A stretch of DNA of 32,654 nt from Phytophthora quininea (taxonomy: Eukaryota > Oomycota > Peronosporomycetes > Peronosporales > Peronosporaceae), in NCBI GenBank assembly GCA_011947345.1, contig JAAVTG010000460.1:1-32654 (forward strand), read 5' to 3'. Numbering within the stretch: position 1 is the first letter of the stretch; every line of letters starts with the position of its first letter. A program made the position numbers and the translations under genes. The notes below the pieces were generated by a model. The model was given only the letters and a program-made list of their open reading frames with translations. It had not been told where the DNA came from and ran no database searches. This document shows positions 1 through 8,673 of the stretch, one piece after another.

Positions 1-116
1 AATGAGCGACTCCGAACAAAACAGCGCAACAATGATCTCAACCAAGAAAGTCAATTTTCATTCTTCCACGTGCTAGCTCTCGATGGCTTGGGGTTCTTCA
101 TTCTCGCAGTAAATTG

Positions 117-339
117 CTAGTTAGTACACGGGCCGCCGCGACCGCAACTGTCTTCGCAGCATTCATCGAACGTGCCAAAGGAACCCCCACCGCGGGTCAC
201 AATGGCGCAGCATGTGCTGGTCACCGAGTTCTTTTCGAGAGAGTCGGGCCGCAGCTCGCCACGGAACAGCTTGGTCTGCACTAGCGCAGGTGGCAACAGC
301 GGCACCGACGAGGGCAAAAAGCAAAATCTTGAAATTCAT
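117..339 (-). pseudogene. PcF/SCR74-like secreted cysteine-rich gene, frame-disrupted
   Basis: The minus-strand ATG at 339 opens a typical signal peptide (MNFKILLF, hydrophobic core, Ala-rich end). The reading frame then changes, and the cysteine-rich second half (CC, CC, then C-x5-C spacing, stop at 117) is read in another frame. At least two frame changes lie around 235-275. PcF-family proteins are small oomycete apoplastic peptides of about 50 mature residues, held by disulfides; some are phytotoxic. Whether this copy is a true pseudogene or suffers from missing bases in the assembly cannot be told from one sequence. An oomycete-type core promoter lies about 65 bases upstream of the ATG. 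Membership of the family is well supported by comparison with the intact copy at 1435-1659. Confidence 0.7.
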
Positions 340-399
340 TTTCTTGTCGACAGGCTTGGCGATGCTTGGGAGTCGTGATGGAGTTATGCTTGGGGTGCT

Positions 400-417
400 G
401 AGGAAAGCAGAATGGGA
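400..417 (-). promoter_or_regulatory. Oomycete Inr/FPR-like core promoter
   Basis: The minus strand reads CCATTCTGCTTTCC. CCATTCT matches the oomycete initiator YCAYTYY and is followed by a T-rich FPR-like element. It lies about 65 bases upstream of the SCR-like ATG at 339, the usual distance for this group. Confidence 0.5.
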
Positions 418-459
418 GGTTGGAGGATGTCGAGGCTTCCGAATGCAACGACATTATTG

Positions 460-1434
460 ATTACGTGGATATGGCGAAGATGTAACACCGTGGCGGATAA
501 TTTTCGTTTGCTTCGTTTCACCCACTTTATAGCACAATTTGTACGGCAATGTTTCTCCGTCTTCCATAAGACACATTGAATGTTTCAGCCGACATGACGT
601 AGAGGAACACGATGTGGACTTGGCTTTAAAGAATGGAATTTCGAAACAATGTTGTGGCGCTGCACACCGAGTCTGAATGTTCACTGAAAAGCGGGTTAGT
701 TCGCTGTGTATTTCAAATTGAAATTTGACGCATTTCAGTCCACGGCTGAATGCTATCTTCGACCTGCACCGACATCCTGCCGTGATCGGCAATGTTTGAA
801 CGTTTTGGTGGAGTTGCGCTTGGAATGATGCAGGTTTCTTTGGGTACGAGGATAAAAGCAAACATAAACTGGAAGTGGTTGAAAACGGATTGCTCTGCCA
901 GCCTGAAACACCTTGGTGAGGTTGTATTTAAGCCAAATCGCTTCCACAAGCGGATAATACCTGCAATTCCGCCCGGGTTTGTCGAAAGCAGTGGAAATAC
1001 TCAAACAAATGCCAGCTTGGAGGATCCTGATAGTCATCGTGGGAAGGACGGGCTGTACTACAAACCGTCAATTAATACGAGAAGAAATTTAAGTTGATTA
1101 ACCAGTCGGATAAACCGTTTTTCTAGCTACGATCGTATACTACTTAGTCGTTCTGCTGCTTAGTTTCGTGGAATCAAACGTGACTTGCTGGTAGTGTGTT
1201 TCGCGGCGCAGGTGGGTCAAAGCCTAACTTCTCCAGAACAGAGGTTACAATTTGTCGTCAATCCCAAGCTCCGCTGAATGGTGATTGATGAACAGACAGT
1301 GTCGTCGAAAGAGGACATCACATTTTGGACGCTTGGTATTTCAGCTGTAGTTTCACGGAATAGTATGTCGTTTCTCAATCTCCACGTAGCATGGAACGCG
1401 ATCGCAGTGTGGACTCGCCACAGTAGCACGTCAA
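460..1434. other. Intergenic stretch, no recognisable gene
   Basis: Several open frames of 70-135 codons occur on both strands. None shows a domain, a signal peptide, or an initiator element at a sensible distance, and they overlap one another. They may be remnants of older SCR units or of a mobile element, but nothing recognisable remains. Confidence 0.5.
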
Positions 1435-1659
1435 TTAATACGAGCACGGGTCTCCACGATCACAACTGTCTGCACAACATTTGCTGAACGCTTTGAACCC
1501 TCCGGGTCCTTCCGCCGCGACAGCACAGCAAGAGCTGATCGCCGAATTCATTTTCGTATTTGCCGGACCGCAGCTCTGCTCGGGGCAGGCCGTTCTCGCA
1601 GTAGCGCAGGCAGTGACAACAACGCCGACGAGGATGGCCAGGGAAGTGTTGAGGTTCAT
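1435..1659 (-). CDS. PcF/SCR74-like secreted cysteine-rich protein (intact)
   Basis: This 74-residue protein starts MNLNTSLAILV. A signal peptide covers about residues 1-21 and ends in an Ala-rich site. The mature part has eight cysteines in the order C-x4-C, CC, CC, C-x5-C. Length and cysteine layout agree with the SCR74 branch of the PcF family, small apoplastic oomycete proteins known from Phytophthora; PcF itself has six cysteines and causes necrosis in plants. Activity of this copy cannot be judged from sequence. A divergent but recognisable initiator/FPR lies about 55 bases upstream. It is the only copy in the cluster in which start, signal peptide and every cysteine pair are in one frame with the expected spacing. 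It therefore served as the reference for the other copies. Confidence 0.88.
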   Translation of the reverse strand: MNLNTSLAILVGVVVTACATARTACPEQSCGPANTKMNSAISSCCAVAAEGPGGFKAFSKCCADSCDRGDPCSY

Positions 1660-1707
1660 ATTACTTGGCGGTGCTTGGGAGCTAGGGGCGTGAGTGGCTT
1701 GGCTTGG

Positions 1708-1723
1708 GCAAAACGCAGTGTGA
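1708..1723 (-). promoter_or_regulatory. Oomycete Inr/FPR-like core promoter of the intact SCR gene
   Basis: The minus strand reads TCACACTGCGTTTTGC, with one mismatch to YCAYTYY and a near-perfect FPR (GTTTTGC). It is placed about 55 bases before the ATG at 1659. Confidence 0.55.
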
Positions 1724-1862
1724 CAGGATGGCGAGCAATCCCACCGTGCTACACAATCACACGGTGATTATGTGGCAAATGGTTGAGTCGGCCGGCTGCG
1801 GACTGGTTGGACTGCCAAACGTGTTTGCAATTGCGCAGATCAAATCTGTTTTCAGCATGAAA

Positions 1863-1897
1863 CATCGGAATCAAGGAAGATGAATTCATTCACTTGC
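1863..1897 (-). repeat. Conserved downstream (3' UTR) block of the SCR unit
   Basis: The plus strand reads ATCGGAATCAAGGAAG and then ATTCATTCACTTGCC. The same block recurs at 4614-4650, 5549-5587, 6598-6636 and 7177-7209, each time just downstream of an SCR-like coding region or remnant on the minus strand. Confidence 0.6.
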
Positions 1898-1940
1898 CAG
1901 CTTCGACGTCATGGAGCTCCCCTGCACTTCAGCACCTCGA

Positions 1941-2152
1941 CTAAAACGCGCATTCTCCGCGACCGCTACAGCATTTCGTGCAGCACGCGCCGAACGAACT
2001 TACGCCGACTCGGGCATTGATATCACAGCAATTGCTGATCGTCAAGCTCCTTTCCGAGGCAGGATCACCGCAGTTCGGACAGGTCGGTCGTGCATTCGCA
2101 CTGGTGGCGACAGCGGCGCCGATGAAGAGACCAGAAACGTGTTGAGGTTCAT
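1941..2152 (-). pseudogene. PcF/SCR74-like gene with frameshift after the start
   Basis: The ATG at 2152 begins the family's MNLNT start, but the rest of the signal peptide and the whole cysteine-rich body are in another frame, which stays open to the stop at 1941. One frame change near 2130 would account for this. The mature part shows the family cysteine order, with CC pairs and a final C-x5-C, and is more divergent than the copy at 1435-1659. No convincing initiator element was found upstream. It is either a decayed copy or a copy with one base missed in the assembly. Confidence 0.65.
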
Positions 2153-2375
2153 TTTCTTGATTGTCCTGGTGGCGACGAGAAGGCCGTAAACAGATCTTGA
2201 CGTCGATCGTCGACTTGGAAAGTTTTCTGAGGTATTGTTGGTGCATCAAAAAAACAGAGTACACTAGGTCCCAGACTGCAGAATGGACTTTGCCATTATT
2301 GATTGGAATTAAGGAACCCAATTATCTCTCTGGTACTTTTCCCTCCACTTGCGATAGACCTTCAGCAGTCGTTGA

Positions 2376-2576
2376 TTAGCGCGAACACTCGCCACCGTAA
2401 TGACAAGCGTCATTGCAACAGTCGTTGAACGACATGCCACTTCCGGAATGACGCAGCAAGAGCTGATCGCCGACAGTTTTCTGCGGTAACAGGGCCGCAA
2501 TGGGGCACAGCTGTGCTGCAGCAGTGCAGGCAGCAGCGGCACTGACGAGGACGAACAGGAACATCTTGAGGTGCAT
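2376..2576 (-). CDS. PcF/SCR-like secreted protein, middle part probably out of frame
   Basis: This is an uninterrupted 66-codon frame. The signal peptide (MHLKMFLFVLV, then Ala/Cys-rich) and the end (CC, then C-x5-C) agree with the family. The middle (about residues 27-45) does not: the expected double cysteine is absent, and an ISSCC-type segment is visible in the next frame over the same bases. This points to two compensating frame changes. A perfect oomycete core promoter lies about 50 bases upstream. The gene may be intact in the organism and mis-read here, or may encode a variant with fewer cysteines. Confidence 0.6.
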   Translation of the reverse strand: MHLKMFLFVLVSAAAACTAAAQLCPIAALLPQKTVGDQLLLRHSGSGMSFNDCCNDACHYGGECSR

Positions 2577-2610
2577 TTCCTTGCTGTGGACCTTTGGTGG
2601 GTTTGTGGTA

Positions 2611-2627
2611 GCAAAATGCAGAATGGC
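2611..2627 (-). promoter_or_regulatory. Oomycete Inr + FPR core promoter
   Basis: The minus strand reads CCATTCTGCATTTTGC, a full match to YCAYTYY-NN-MWTTTNC. It lies about 50 bases upstream of the SCR-like ATG at 2576. Confidence 0.75.
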
Positions 2628-2659
2628 AAGAGCTAGAGGACGTCGAAGTTTTCATACTA

Positions 2660-3354
2660 CATAATCACAACAGGTTGACGCGGCAAATGGTGGAGACGGG
2701 CGGCCATGAAGCCTGTAGCTTTGTCATCCCAGTTTGAGAATGTTGACTACTTGTTGTCGAAGCCGTGTATGTGTGCTTTCACTTCTATCTGGGAAAAATA
2801 CCAGTGGAGCATTTTTTTTCTTCTAGTTGCTGGTCTCGGAATTGTCGTGTGCTGTGCTTGGCGTAATGCAAACGCAGAATAAGATGCCGAGACTTCCAAA
2901 TGTAGAGGAAGGAAACCATACATGGCTGAGGTGAAGCACAGCGGTGGAGATTTCTCCATCGTTGAAAATTTGGTTGTATGCAACTGGTAAAGAGGAGAGC
3001 GTCGGTGGGAAACGAGTACTCGTCACAGTAACCTGCTTTCCAGCATTAACCACGACCCAAGTTCGCTTGCTTTGTCGAATTCGAGGCGCATGGAGAGTGG
3101 CTGGCTTGACGTGAACTACGCTGACTGGCCTTGCTTTGCCAGCTACGGCTTCTTGTCCTAGACGAGTGTTCGAGGCAAAATTGTCTCCAACACTTAATGT
3201 ACGCATCTGATAACATGGAAGCAACAACATCAACTTTGTACCTCACGATTGGTGTCGACGAAACTCGATATTTTATTCCATTCCCCTGGGAGTACTCAAC
3301 TGAGTTTTCGGGCTTAATTGTTGGCGCGGAGGGCAGCAATCCCTTAGCAAGCCG
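2660..3354. other. Intergenic stretch, no recognisable gene
   Basis: Overlapping open frames of 76-136 codons show no family features. An FPR/initiator-like string with mismatches near 2863-2885 may mark an eroded SCR promoter, but no SCR coding sequence is recognisable downstream of it. Confidence 0.45.
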
Positions 3355-3568
3355 TCAATAAGTCCTTGCCGCAAGCATTTTGCAGCACTGCACGAACTTC
3401 CATTCGGGAACCTCACCAGCAAAACCGGTGTTGCAGCATTCGCTAATACTCGCTCTGTTTTCGTTGGAAATATCTCTCTTTCAGACTAAAGGGGCACGAT
3501 CGCGCAGCTTCGTTAGTTGCAGCAACTGCGGCGGCGACGAAAAGGACGAGGCACGTCTTGAAGTTCAT
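3355..3568 (-). pseudogene. Degenerate PcF/SCR-like gene
   Basis: The ATG at 3568 opens a good signal peptide (MNFKTCLVLFVAAAVAA). The frame then runs into a stop about 40 codons in. Further downstream, CC pairs with family-like spacing are seen in another frame, ending at a stop near 3355. The final C-x5-C is not recognisable. A strong core promoter is still present about 60 bases upstream. This is best read as a decaying copy. Confidence 0.6.
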
Positions 3569-3615
3569 TGTCTTGACGGATGAAGCTTGGATCTTGAGGG
3601 AGTGTTGCTAGTGTT

Positions 3616-3632
3616 GCAAAAAGCAGAATGGC
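3616..3632 (-). promoter_or_regulatory. Oomycete Inr + FPR core promoter
   Basis: The minus strand reads GCCATTCTGCTTTTTGC, with Inr CCATTCT and FPR TTTTTGC. It is about 60 bases upstream of the degenerate SCR ATG at 3568. Confidence 0.65.
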
Positions 3633-3639
3633 AAAAGTG

Positions 3640-4335
3640 GCAGGTATCCAGGGTTTCTTCGCTTGCGGGCTGCAGAATCACGAATGGTTATGGGGCAGCG
3701 GTTATCTTGAGATGGAACGCAATTGCGGACACCTCTCAACTTGGAGTCAAGATCCATGGTTGGGATGTGTGCCGTGCTATTGAAGTGGCCGAGAATCGTT
3801 AGGGAAGTACGCTCAGCGCATGACGGGGCTCGTAGGTTTTACCTGGTATTATGTTTTGGATGGATCGGCTCCTGTAGAACGTGTGATTGTATTCTATAGT
3901 TTTGTGTCTTCTGTGGAAAGTTGTGACGATTTTGGCAAAACCAAAATGGCAAACCATCAGAATCAAGGCAAGTATCTCCTGGTTGGTCTGGCTCGTTTTG
4001 GCTGGGCCACAACGAACACGGGAAATCACGACCACGACAACCTGGTACGTAATACAATCGCACACTGACGATGTGGCAAACTCTTTCATTGTAATCACAA
4101 CAGCCACTTCCCGTGTTGACGCGCACCCCAACCTGCTCAATCTGGTATGAAAGCGGGCTCTTACGGAGGTCAAAGTTTGCTTTTGGGCCAGATGGAGCAA
4201 CGAGTTGAAGGAAAAGAATGAAACACGATGGTACGTTCGGGCAATGAAGCGGTTGGTGAGTCAACCGGTTTCCTAACTATATGCGCAGACAAACAACAAC
4301 GACGTGATAAGAACTCGCAATTCATTTCATCAGGG
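3640..4335. other. Intergenic stretch, no recognisable gene
   Basis: Overlapping open frames up to 141 codons occur on both strands, without domains or clear starts. Nothing recognisable was found. Confidence 0.45.
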
Positions 4336-4549
4336 CTAAGCAATCTGGAACTCACGGCGATCTTCGTGCAAAGACGTCTTAGCCGTCCCTAATTTGCAGG
4401 TTCCGGCGCAGCTGCAGTTATCGTGGCAGCACCAGCCAAACAAACCGACCATGTTGACGAAGCAGTTGCCGCTCAGGTTATAGTCCGAGGTCGCGTTGCC
4501 GCAGCTCACGATGGTGCCGAGCAGCGCGACAGCAACAACATTTTTACAT
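4336..4549 (-). pseudogene. Small cysteine-rich secreted-type protein, not PcF-like, start out of frame
   Basis: A frame of about 70 codons ends at 4336. It encodes a hydrophobic start (VVAVALLGTIV), then a compact cysteine-rich part with the pattern C...C...WCC-x3-C-x-C-x3-C. The spacing and the tryptophan before CC differ from the PcF/SCR74 copies on both sides, so this is a different small secreted family. The only nearby ATG (4549) is followed at once by a stop in its own frame and is one base out of register with the coding frame. Either one base is extra or missing here, or the start is lost. No known family could be named. Confidence 0.5.
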
Positions 4550-4613
4550 CGCTTTTGAGCAAACGGGGTTTACTGGAGCTTTTGAGGTGACAGCACGTGT
4601 AGGAATGGACAAA

Positions 4614-4650
4614 CGATCGAAATCAAGTAAGCTTCATTTATCCGCTAGCG
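4614..4650 (-). repeat. Conserved downstream (3' UTR) block of the SCR unit
   Basis: The plus strand reads CGATCGAAATCAAGTAAGC and then TTCATTTATCCGCTAGC, similar to the blocks at 5549-5587 and 6598-6636. It lies about 50 bases past the stop of the SCR gene at 4700. Confidence 0.55.
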
Positions 4651-4699
4651 ATAGTCAGCTCGTGTCTGGAGAATCTTCACTGCTGGAGCACCGTCACAG

Positions 4700-4924
4700 C
4701 TAGGGTCTAGTGCATATGCCGTAGCCCCCACAACTTTCAGCGCAGCACTGGTCAAAGTTGGCGGCAGCCCCAGCTCGAGTCGCACCGTTGCAGCACATGC
4801 TGGTGACAATGTTTTGGAGTGAAGGACAGGCCGCAGCTCGCCTCGGAGCAGGTCTGCACGGCCGTAGTGGTGCAGACAGCAACAACAGCCCCGCGATGAC
4901 AGCGAGATACATCTTGAGGTTCAT
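4700..4924 (-). CDS. PcF/SCR74-like secreted cysteine-rich protein, possibly frame-altered in the linker
   Basis: This open 74-codon frame starts MNLKMYLAVIAGLLLLS. The second half fits the family well: ...SMCC...QCCAESC-x5-C. The stretch after the signal peptide (about residues 18-36, Arg/Pro-rich) does not. The neighbouring frame over the same bases holds a C-x4-C pair like that of the intact copy, so two compensating single-base changes are likely. A strong promoter (TCACTTT initiator) lies about 60 bases upstream. The gene sits in a tandem unit with the copy at 5635-5850, sharing about 350 bases of upstream sequence. It is probably functional in the organism, with local sequence errors possible. 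Confidence 0.68.
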   Translation of the reverse strand: MNLKMYLAVIAGLLLLSAPLRPCRPAPRRAAACPSLQNIVTSMCCNGATRAGAAANFDQCCAESCGGYGICTRP

Positions 4925-4974
4925 TTTACTTAGTCAGGCTTGATCTGGTGGAGTGCGAGCTTGGCTTGAGGATT

Positions 4975-4991
4975 GCAAAAAGCAAAGTGAC
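4975..4991 (-). promoter_or_regulatory. Oomycete Inr + FPR core promoter
   Basis: The minus strand reads TCACTTTGCTTTTTGC. TCACTTT is a perfect YCAYTYY and TTTTTGC is FPR-like. It lies about 60 bases upstream of the ATG at 4924. Confidence 0.7.
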
Positions 4992-5167
4992 ATGGTGGCA
5001 GATATCCGAGTGTTCCTATCGTGCGCGCAACAAAATCACACACTGATGATGCGGCACGTGATTGCAATTGCACCCACAACTCCATGTGAGAGGCCACCAC
5101 TCTTTGCAAAGCGTCGTTGAGTTCATCAACTTCGCTGGGCATTATAAGCGTAAGTAGTGACACAAGT

Positions 5168-5276
5168 GGGCAGCGACGTGAACAACACGATGGGTTCTGT
5201 GGTTTATTTTTCGGAGCGTTACTTTGGAGTTTGCTGGTGGAGTGTTGTGGTCTTCACAAAAAGAAAAGCAAAATGG
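5168..5276. repeat. Upstream repeat shared by two adjacent SCR units (copy 1)
   Basis: About 110 bases starting GGGCAGCGACGTGAACAACA are repeated at 6076-6185 with few changes. Each copy lies about 250-350 bases upstream of an SCR gene (4700-4924 and 5635-5850), showing that the two units arose by tandem duplication that included far-upstream sequence. Confidence 0.75.
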
Positions 5277-5548
5277 GGGCGTATGCAGGAAGGTGAAACG
5301 TAAGGGGTTTACGGCTGCAGTGAGCTTCCTGCCGAGAGCAGAATGAGAAATTGATAGTAGTGTTAAAGCCGCCCAAACCCACGTTAGGTAGAGCTTGTTC
5401 AGCAAATGAAGGGAATGCGAAAACTGATACGGCCTTGGATTTTGGAACGGGCTAATCCAATCGGCTCCTACTTCGACTTGTGTGGAGCAACTGCTGACGC
5501 TGGTCCAAGTGGCAGCGGCTCCATGGCTTCGGCAACACAAACAACACT

Positions 5549-5587
5549 CAACAATCGGAATCAAGGAACTTGAAATTCGTTTATCCA
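5549..5587 (-). repeat. Conserved downstream (3' UTR) block of the SCR unit
   Basis: The plus strand reads CAACAATCGGAATCAAGG and then AACTTGAAATTCGTTTATCC. It is nearly identical to 6598-6636 and lies about 50 bases past the stop of the SCR-like gene at 5635. Confidence 0.7.
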
Positions 5588-5634
5588 CTGCTCAACTCGA
5601 AGATCTGGCATCAGGCTGTCGCTGGTGGTAGCCG

Positions 5635-5850
5635 TCAGTTAACACAATCCGTGGCCAGTGCAGCTTGCTGTGCAGCACGCGCTGAACGACTGGACTCGAA
5701 TTTCGCCGTCGTAGCGCAGCACGCGCTGATCATAGCTGTTTTATCCGAGGAAGTCTCGCCACAGGTAGACACAGGGCAGGTCTGTACCGCAGTCGAACCC
5801 GCAGCAACAGCGATCCCCACGAGGATGACCAGACAAGTCTTGAGGTTCAT
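5635..5850 (-). pseudogene. PcF/SCR74-like gene, 3' part frameshifted
   Basis: The ATG at 5850 starts MNLKTCLVILVG with a clear signal peptide, followed by family-like C-x4-C and CC. After about residue 50 the translated protein becomes Ser/Ala/Arg-rich and loses the expected CC...C-x5-C. That pattern is visible in an adjacent frame over the same bases, so one frame change around 5690-5705 separates the halves. A perfect core promoter lies about 45-60 bases upstream and the conserved 3' block lies downstream. It is either a recent pseudogene or a copy with one missing base. Confidence 0.65.
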
Positions 5851-5892
5851 GCCACTTGGAGAGGCTTGGGAGCTGGTGGTGGCTTGAGGGTT

Positions 5893-5908
5893 GCAAAATG
5901 CAAAGTGG
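5893..5908 (-). promoter_or_regulatory. Oomycete Inr + FPR core promoter
   Basis: The minus strand reads CCACTTTGCATTTTGC, a full match to Inr and FPR. It is about 50 bases upstream of the ATG at 5850. Confidence 0.72.
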
Positions 5909-5909
5909 C

Positions 5910-6625
5910 AAGAGGAAGTGGCGTCCCTGTCGTTAGTGCTACATAATGGTATGGCACCATTTCGTGTAATCACATCTGCCCCTTCCAATGTTAACTCACA
6001 CCGCTCCTCAATCTGGTCTAAAGCGGTGCACTTATCAACTTTGCGCGACAGCAAAAAGATCTGCATTGCCACAGCGGGCAGCGACGTGAACAACACGATA
6101 GGTTCTGCGGTTTATTTTTCGGAGCATTACTTTGGAGTTTGCTGGTGGAGTGTTGTGGTCGTCGAAAATAAACAAAAGTAGAATGGCAACGCAGTCGGGA
6201 AGGTGGCGAGTTTCCAAGCTGAGAAAAGTCGGTTGCTATGAGTTTGCTAGCAAGTACAGAGTTCGTTTATGGTGGTGGACTCGAAGATGGCGAACACATT
6301 TTCGAATACCGGCTCGCGCTGTGTTCAAGAAACGTGTACTGTAGTGTATTCGGGAGTACCAACACTTTGGGTGGCGTACAGGATGCGCGACATATCGATT
6401 GAACTCCGGCGGCTTCGTCGAGAGAGAAGTTTTGTTGCTAGTATGAGCGAGCTTTATGCTGAAGCACTTTGGGCAGTGACCAACTCCTATGGTAGAGCTT
6501 CTGGTTGTGCGCAATTACTGGCTTTGGCCCAAGTAACAGCAGTTGCACCAGTGCAACAACGCCAAGTCCAGAGCGATTTCAACAACACGAAAATACTCAA
6601 CAATCGGAGTCAAGGAACTCGAAAT
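5910..6625. other. Intergenic stretch with upstream repeat, no recognisable gene
   Basis: The stretch holds copy 2 of the SCR upstream repeat and then unassigned sequence to 6597. An open frame at 6269-6649 (+) has no domain or initiator and overlaps the conserved SCR 3' block, so it was not called. Confidence 0.45.
6076..6185. repeat. Upstream repeat shared by two adjacent SCR units (copy 2)
   Basis: Partner of 5168-5276. It lies upstream of the SCR-like gene at 5635-5850. Confidence 0.75.
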
Positions 6626-6636
6626 TCATTTATCCA
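6598..6636 (-). repeat. Conserved downstream (3' UTR) block of the SCR unit
   Basis: The plus strand reads CAACAATCGGAGTCAAGG and then AACTCGAAATTCATTTATCC. It is almost the same as 5549-5587 and is followed by an SCR remnant. Confidence 0.7.
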
Positions 6637-6760
6637 CAGCTCGACTTGAGGGTTTGGCATTCCTATCGTAGCCGCGACTGTGAGCAGAATCTATCACGGC
6701 CAGTACGGCTTTCTGCGCAACACTCGCTGAACGACTGCACCCCAATTTCCGCCAAATGAA
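6637..6760 (-). pseudogene. SCR-unit remnant (3' half only)
   Basis: The bases align with the 3' half of the SCR-like gene at 5635-5850 and its 3' UTR. Shared words include the GCGCAACACTCGCTGAACGA-type stretch near the former CC region and CCAATTTCCGCC beyond it. No start, signal peptide or cysteine frame is left. This is a dead partial copy. Confidence 0.6.
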
Positions 6761-6764
6761 GTCG

Positions 6765-7176
6765 TCGGCTATAACGAGTATAAGAGCTTCGACCACCGTA
6801 GCCGACAATTGTGGATGTGAGTCAGCACTTGAAGTGGCAGTAGTGATTACACGAAACAATGCCACACAATCAATGTGTGACCATGTAGCACTAACAGGAA
6901 AGCTCGGCACCTTGCTTTCAGCAACTGTTCCACGCCTTCATTTCGCCATAGCTGTCTTATTCTGATGTATGGTCGGTTGTTGATGCAACTGACTTGGCCG
7001 CAATCCAACCCTGAACGCAGCAGTCGGCGATCCTTCGATTTGATGCACTGGGAGTGGCTAACACAAACTGTGATTTGTCGAACGGAGAAAGTATTGGCGT
7101 TTTTTCCTTGACGGATATGACGCGTAAGCGTTCAAGTCACATGAGGTTGCTAACAATGCTGACAACAGAGCGCAAG
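6765..7176. other. Intergenic stretch, no recognisable gene
   Basis: Short overlapping open frames only. No promoter, domain or repeat was recognised. Confidence 0.4.
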
Positions 7177-7209
7177 AATCGGGATCAAAGAACTCAAATT
7201 CATTCATCC
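7177..7209 (-). repeat. Conserved downstream (3' UTR) block of the SCR unit
   Basis: The plus strand reads AATCGGGATCAAAGAACTC and then AAATTCATTCATCC, a diverged copy of the block at 1863-1897. Confidence 0.5.
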
Positions 7210-7249
7210 GCTTGCCAGATTTCACGTGTTGAAGTTTTGACTTTCTCTT

Positions 7250-7395
7250 GATGACTGCAACACTCAAAGCGAGCAATGTTGACGACTGCTACAACCTTGC
7301 GCGTAGCACGTGGCGAACCAACTCCTTGCCCATTCATTACATTCGCAACAATTGCTGACCGTCAAGCTTCTTTCGAGGTAGGATCGCAGAAAGAT
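7250..7395 (-). pseudogene. SCR-unit remnant resembling the 1941-2152 copy
   Basis: The plus strand around 7335-7395 (ACAATTGCTGACCGTCAAGC, then a TCGAGGTAGGATCGCAG-like end) matches 2025-2085 inside the SCR-like gene at 1941-2152. The upstream part (GTAGCACGTGGCGAACCAAC) also matches that copy. No open cysteine-rich frame survives. It is a dead copy. Confidence 0.55.
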
Positions 7396-7399
7396 AGAC

Positions 7400-7971
7400 G
7401 AGAAGAAAAGGTGAACGATATCCGGGCGTGGTGATTATTGAATCACACAAAGATCGTGTTGGCATGATTACTTATTGCAGCCCTGCTTTCGGACTGGTTT
7501 AGCAACAAGTTAAAGGAGAAGAATGCACCACGTTCTACAAGGCTCTAGCACAACCTTGGCTGGCAATAAGGGCGGCAACGAGAAGGTATTGAAGTTTATG
7601 GTCGGCTTGGAACGCTTTCTGAGGAATTGTTGGTCAGCTGAAGAATGCGAGGTTGTGGTAGCGTTTTAAGTATATCTCAAGAGCTTCGCATCAAACTAGA
7701 AGAGTGTGTTTGGCAACGCCGGCCTTTGCAAAAATAATCTTTAGAGTGCGGCCGATGTCCACGTGAATCAACATCAACAGGAGGTTTGTAACGGGCAGAA
7801 CTCTGGACGGATCTCTTAAAGCATTGAAGACAATCTCCAACGTTTACATTGAACGCCAATTCGAAAGATTGGGAAATGCAGGCAACTTGTATTCCTTTTC
7901 GTTATTGGAAACCAGGAATTCTTCTGCATTTCGTTCTCTTGCAGCGGCAGTTTGGCCAACCTAGCCGGTTC
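7400..7971. other. Intergenic stretch, no recognisable gene
   Basis: No domain, promoter or repeat was recognised. AT-richer than the coding regions to the right. Confidence 0.4.
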
Positions 7972-8182
7972 TTATCTGCCTTGGCCAATACAGCTGACTT
8001 GGCAGCAACCGATAAACGAACCTGTTTTGTAGCAGCAAGCACTGGTGTCTCTGTTCCGTTGACTGGAAGGAGGCCCGCACCAATCCGAGGGCAGAGCATC
8101 CGTCCTGGAACTGTTGCTCCGCATCGCCGGTAGTGGCAATGGCGGCGACAACAAGAAGAATGAAGCAAGTCTTGAAGTTTAT
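7972..8182 (-). pseudogene. SCR-like gene with lost start codon
   Basis: A signal-peptide-like segment (NFKTCFILLVVAAIA) is preceded by ATA instead of ATG at 8182-8180. Downstream, a CC-x3-C segment appears in another frame that ends at 7972, so there is also at least one frame change. A perfect core promoter remains about 40-50 bases upstream. It was called from the signal peptide, promoter and residual cysteine spacing; it is the most eroded copy that still keeps its promoter. Confidence 0.55.
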
Positions 8183-8217
8183 TTTCTTAATATTGGGTGA
8201 AGTATTGTCGAAGTATT

Positions 8218-8234
8218 GCAAAATGCAGAATGAC
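8218..8234 (-). promoter_or_regulatory. Oomycete Inr + FPR core promoter of a dead SCR copy
   Basis: The minus strand reads TCATTCTGCATTTTGC, a perfect Inr and FPR, although the gene it served has lost its ATG. Confidence 0.72.
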
Positions 8235-8239
8235 AAGGT

Positions 8240-8673
8240 GGTGAGCGTTTTTCAGGCTTGACGACGATGAATATTGTTGAAGTTATGATCGGGACCAGTA
8301 ATGGTTTGGCGCAGAGGGTCTTTGGAGCACTCAAGTAGGGACATTAGAAGGAGGCACGTTGCTGGAGTGAAGAAGTCGTGTGTATTGGAGCAGAACCGGT
8401 AGAATTGAGAAGATTCAGGAGGAATTCAGAAGTAAGGACTCGGAGGAGCCCAGCAGGAGTGAAAAACTACACGAGGAGCTCACCTGTCCAATGTCTATAA
8501 TAATTCTAGTGAATAAGGACTTGTGCACTAGCGCGTGGTCGATTCGTAACCTCAACATGCATCATCTTAGAAGCGATGATGCGGCTGTGTTGACAGCGTG
8601 TTCTTGATCTTCGAGATGTATTTACTACCTATCAACAACCGCTGCCGCATAATCCTGGACGTAGAACTTAATC
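8240..8673. other. Intergenic stretch, no recognisable gene
   Basis: Open frames of 75 codons or fewer with no features. This is the transition from the minus-strand SCR copies to the plus-strand copy at 8739. Confidence 0.4.
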
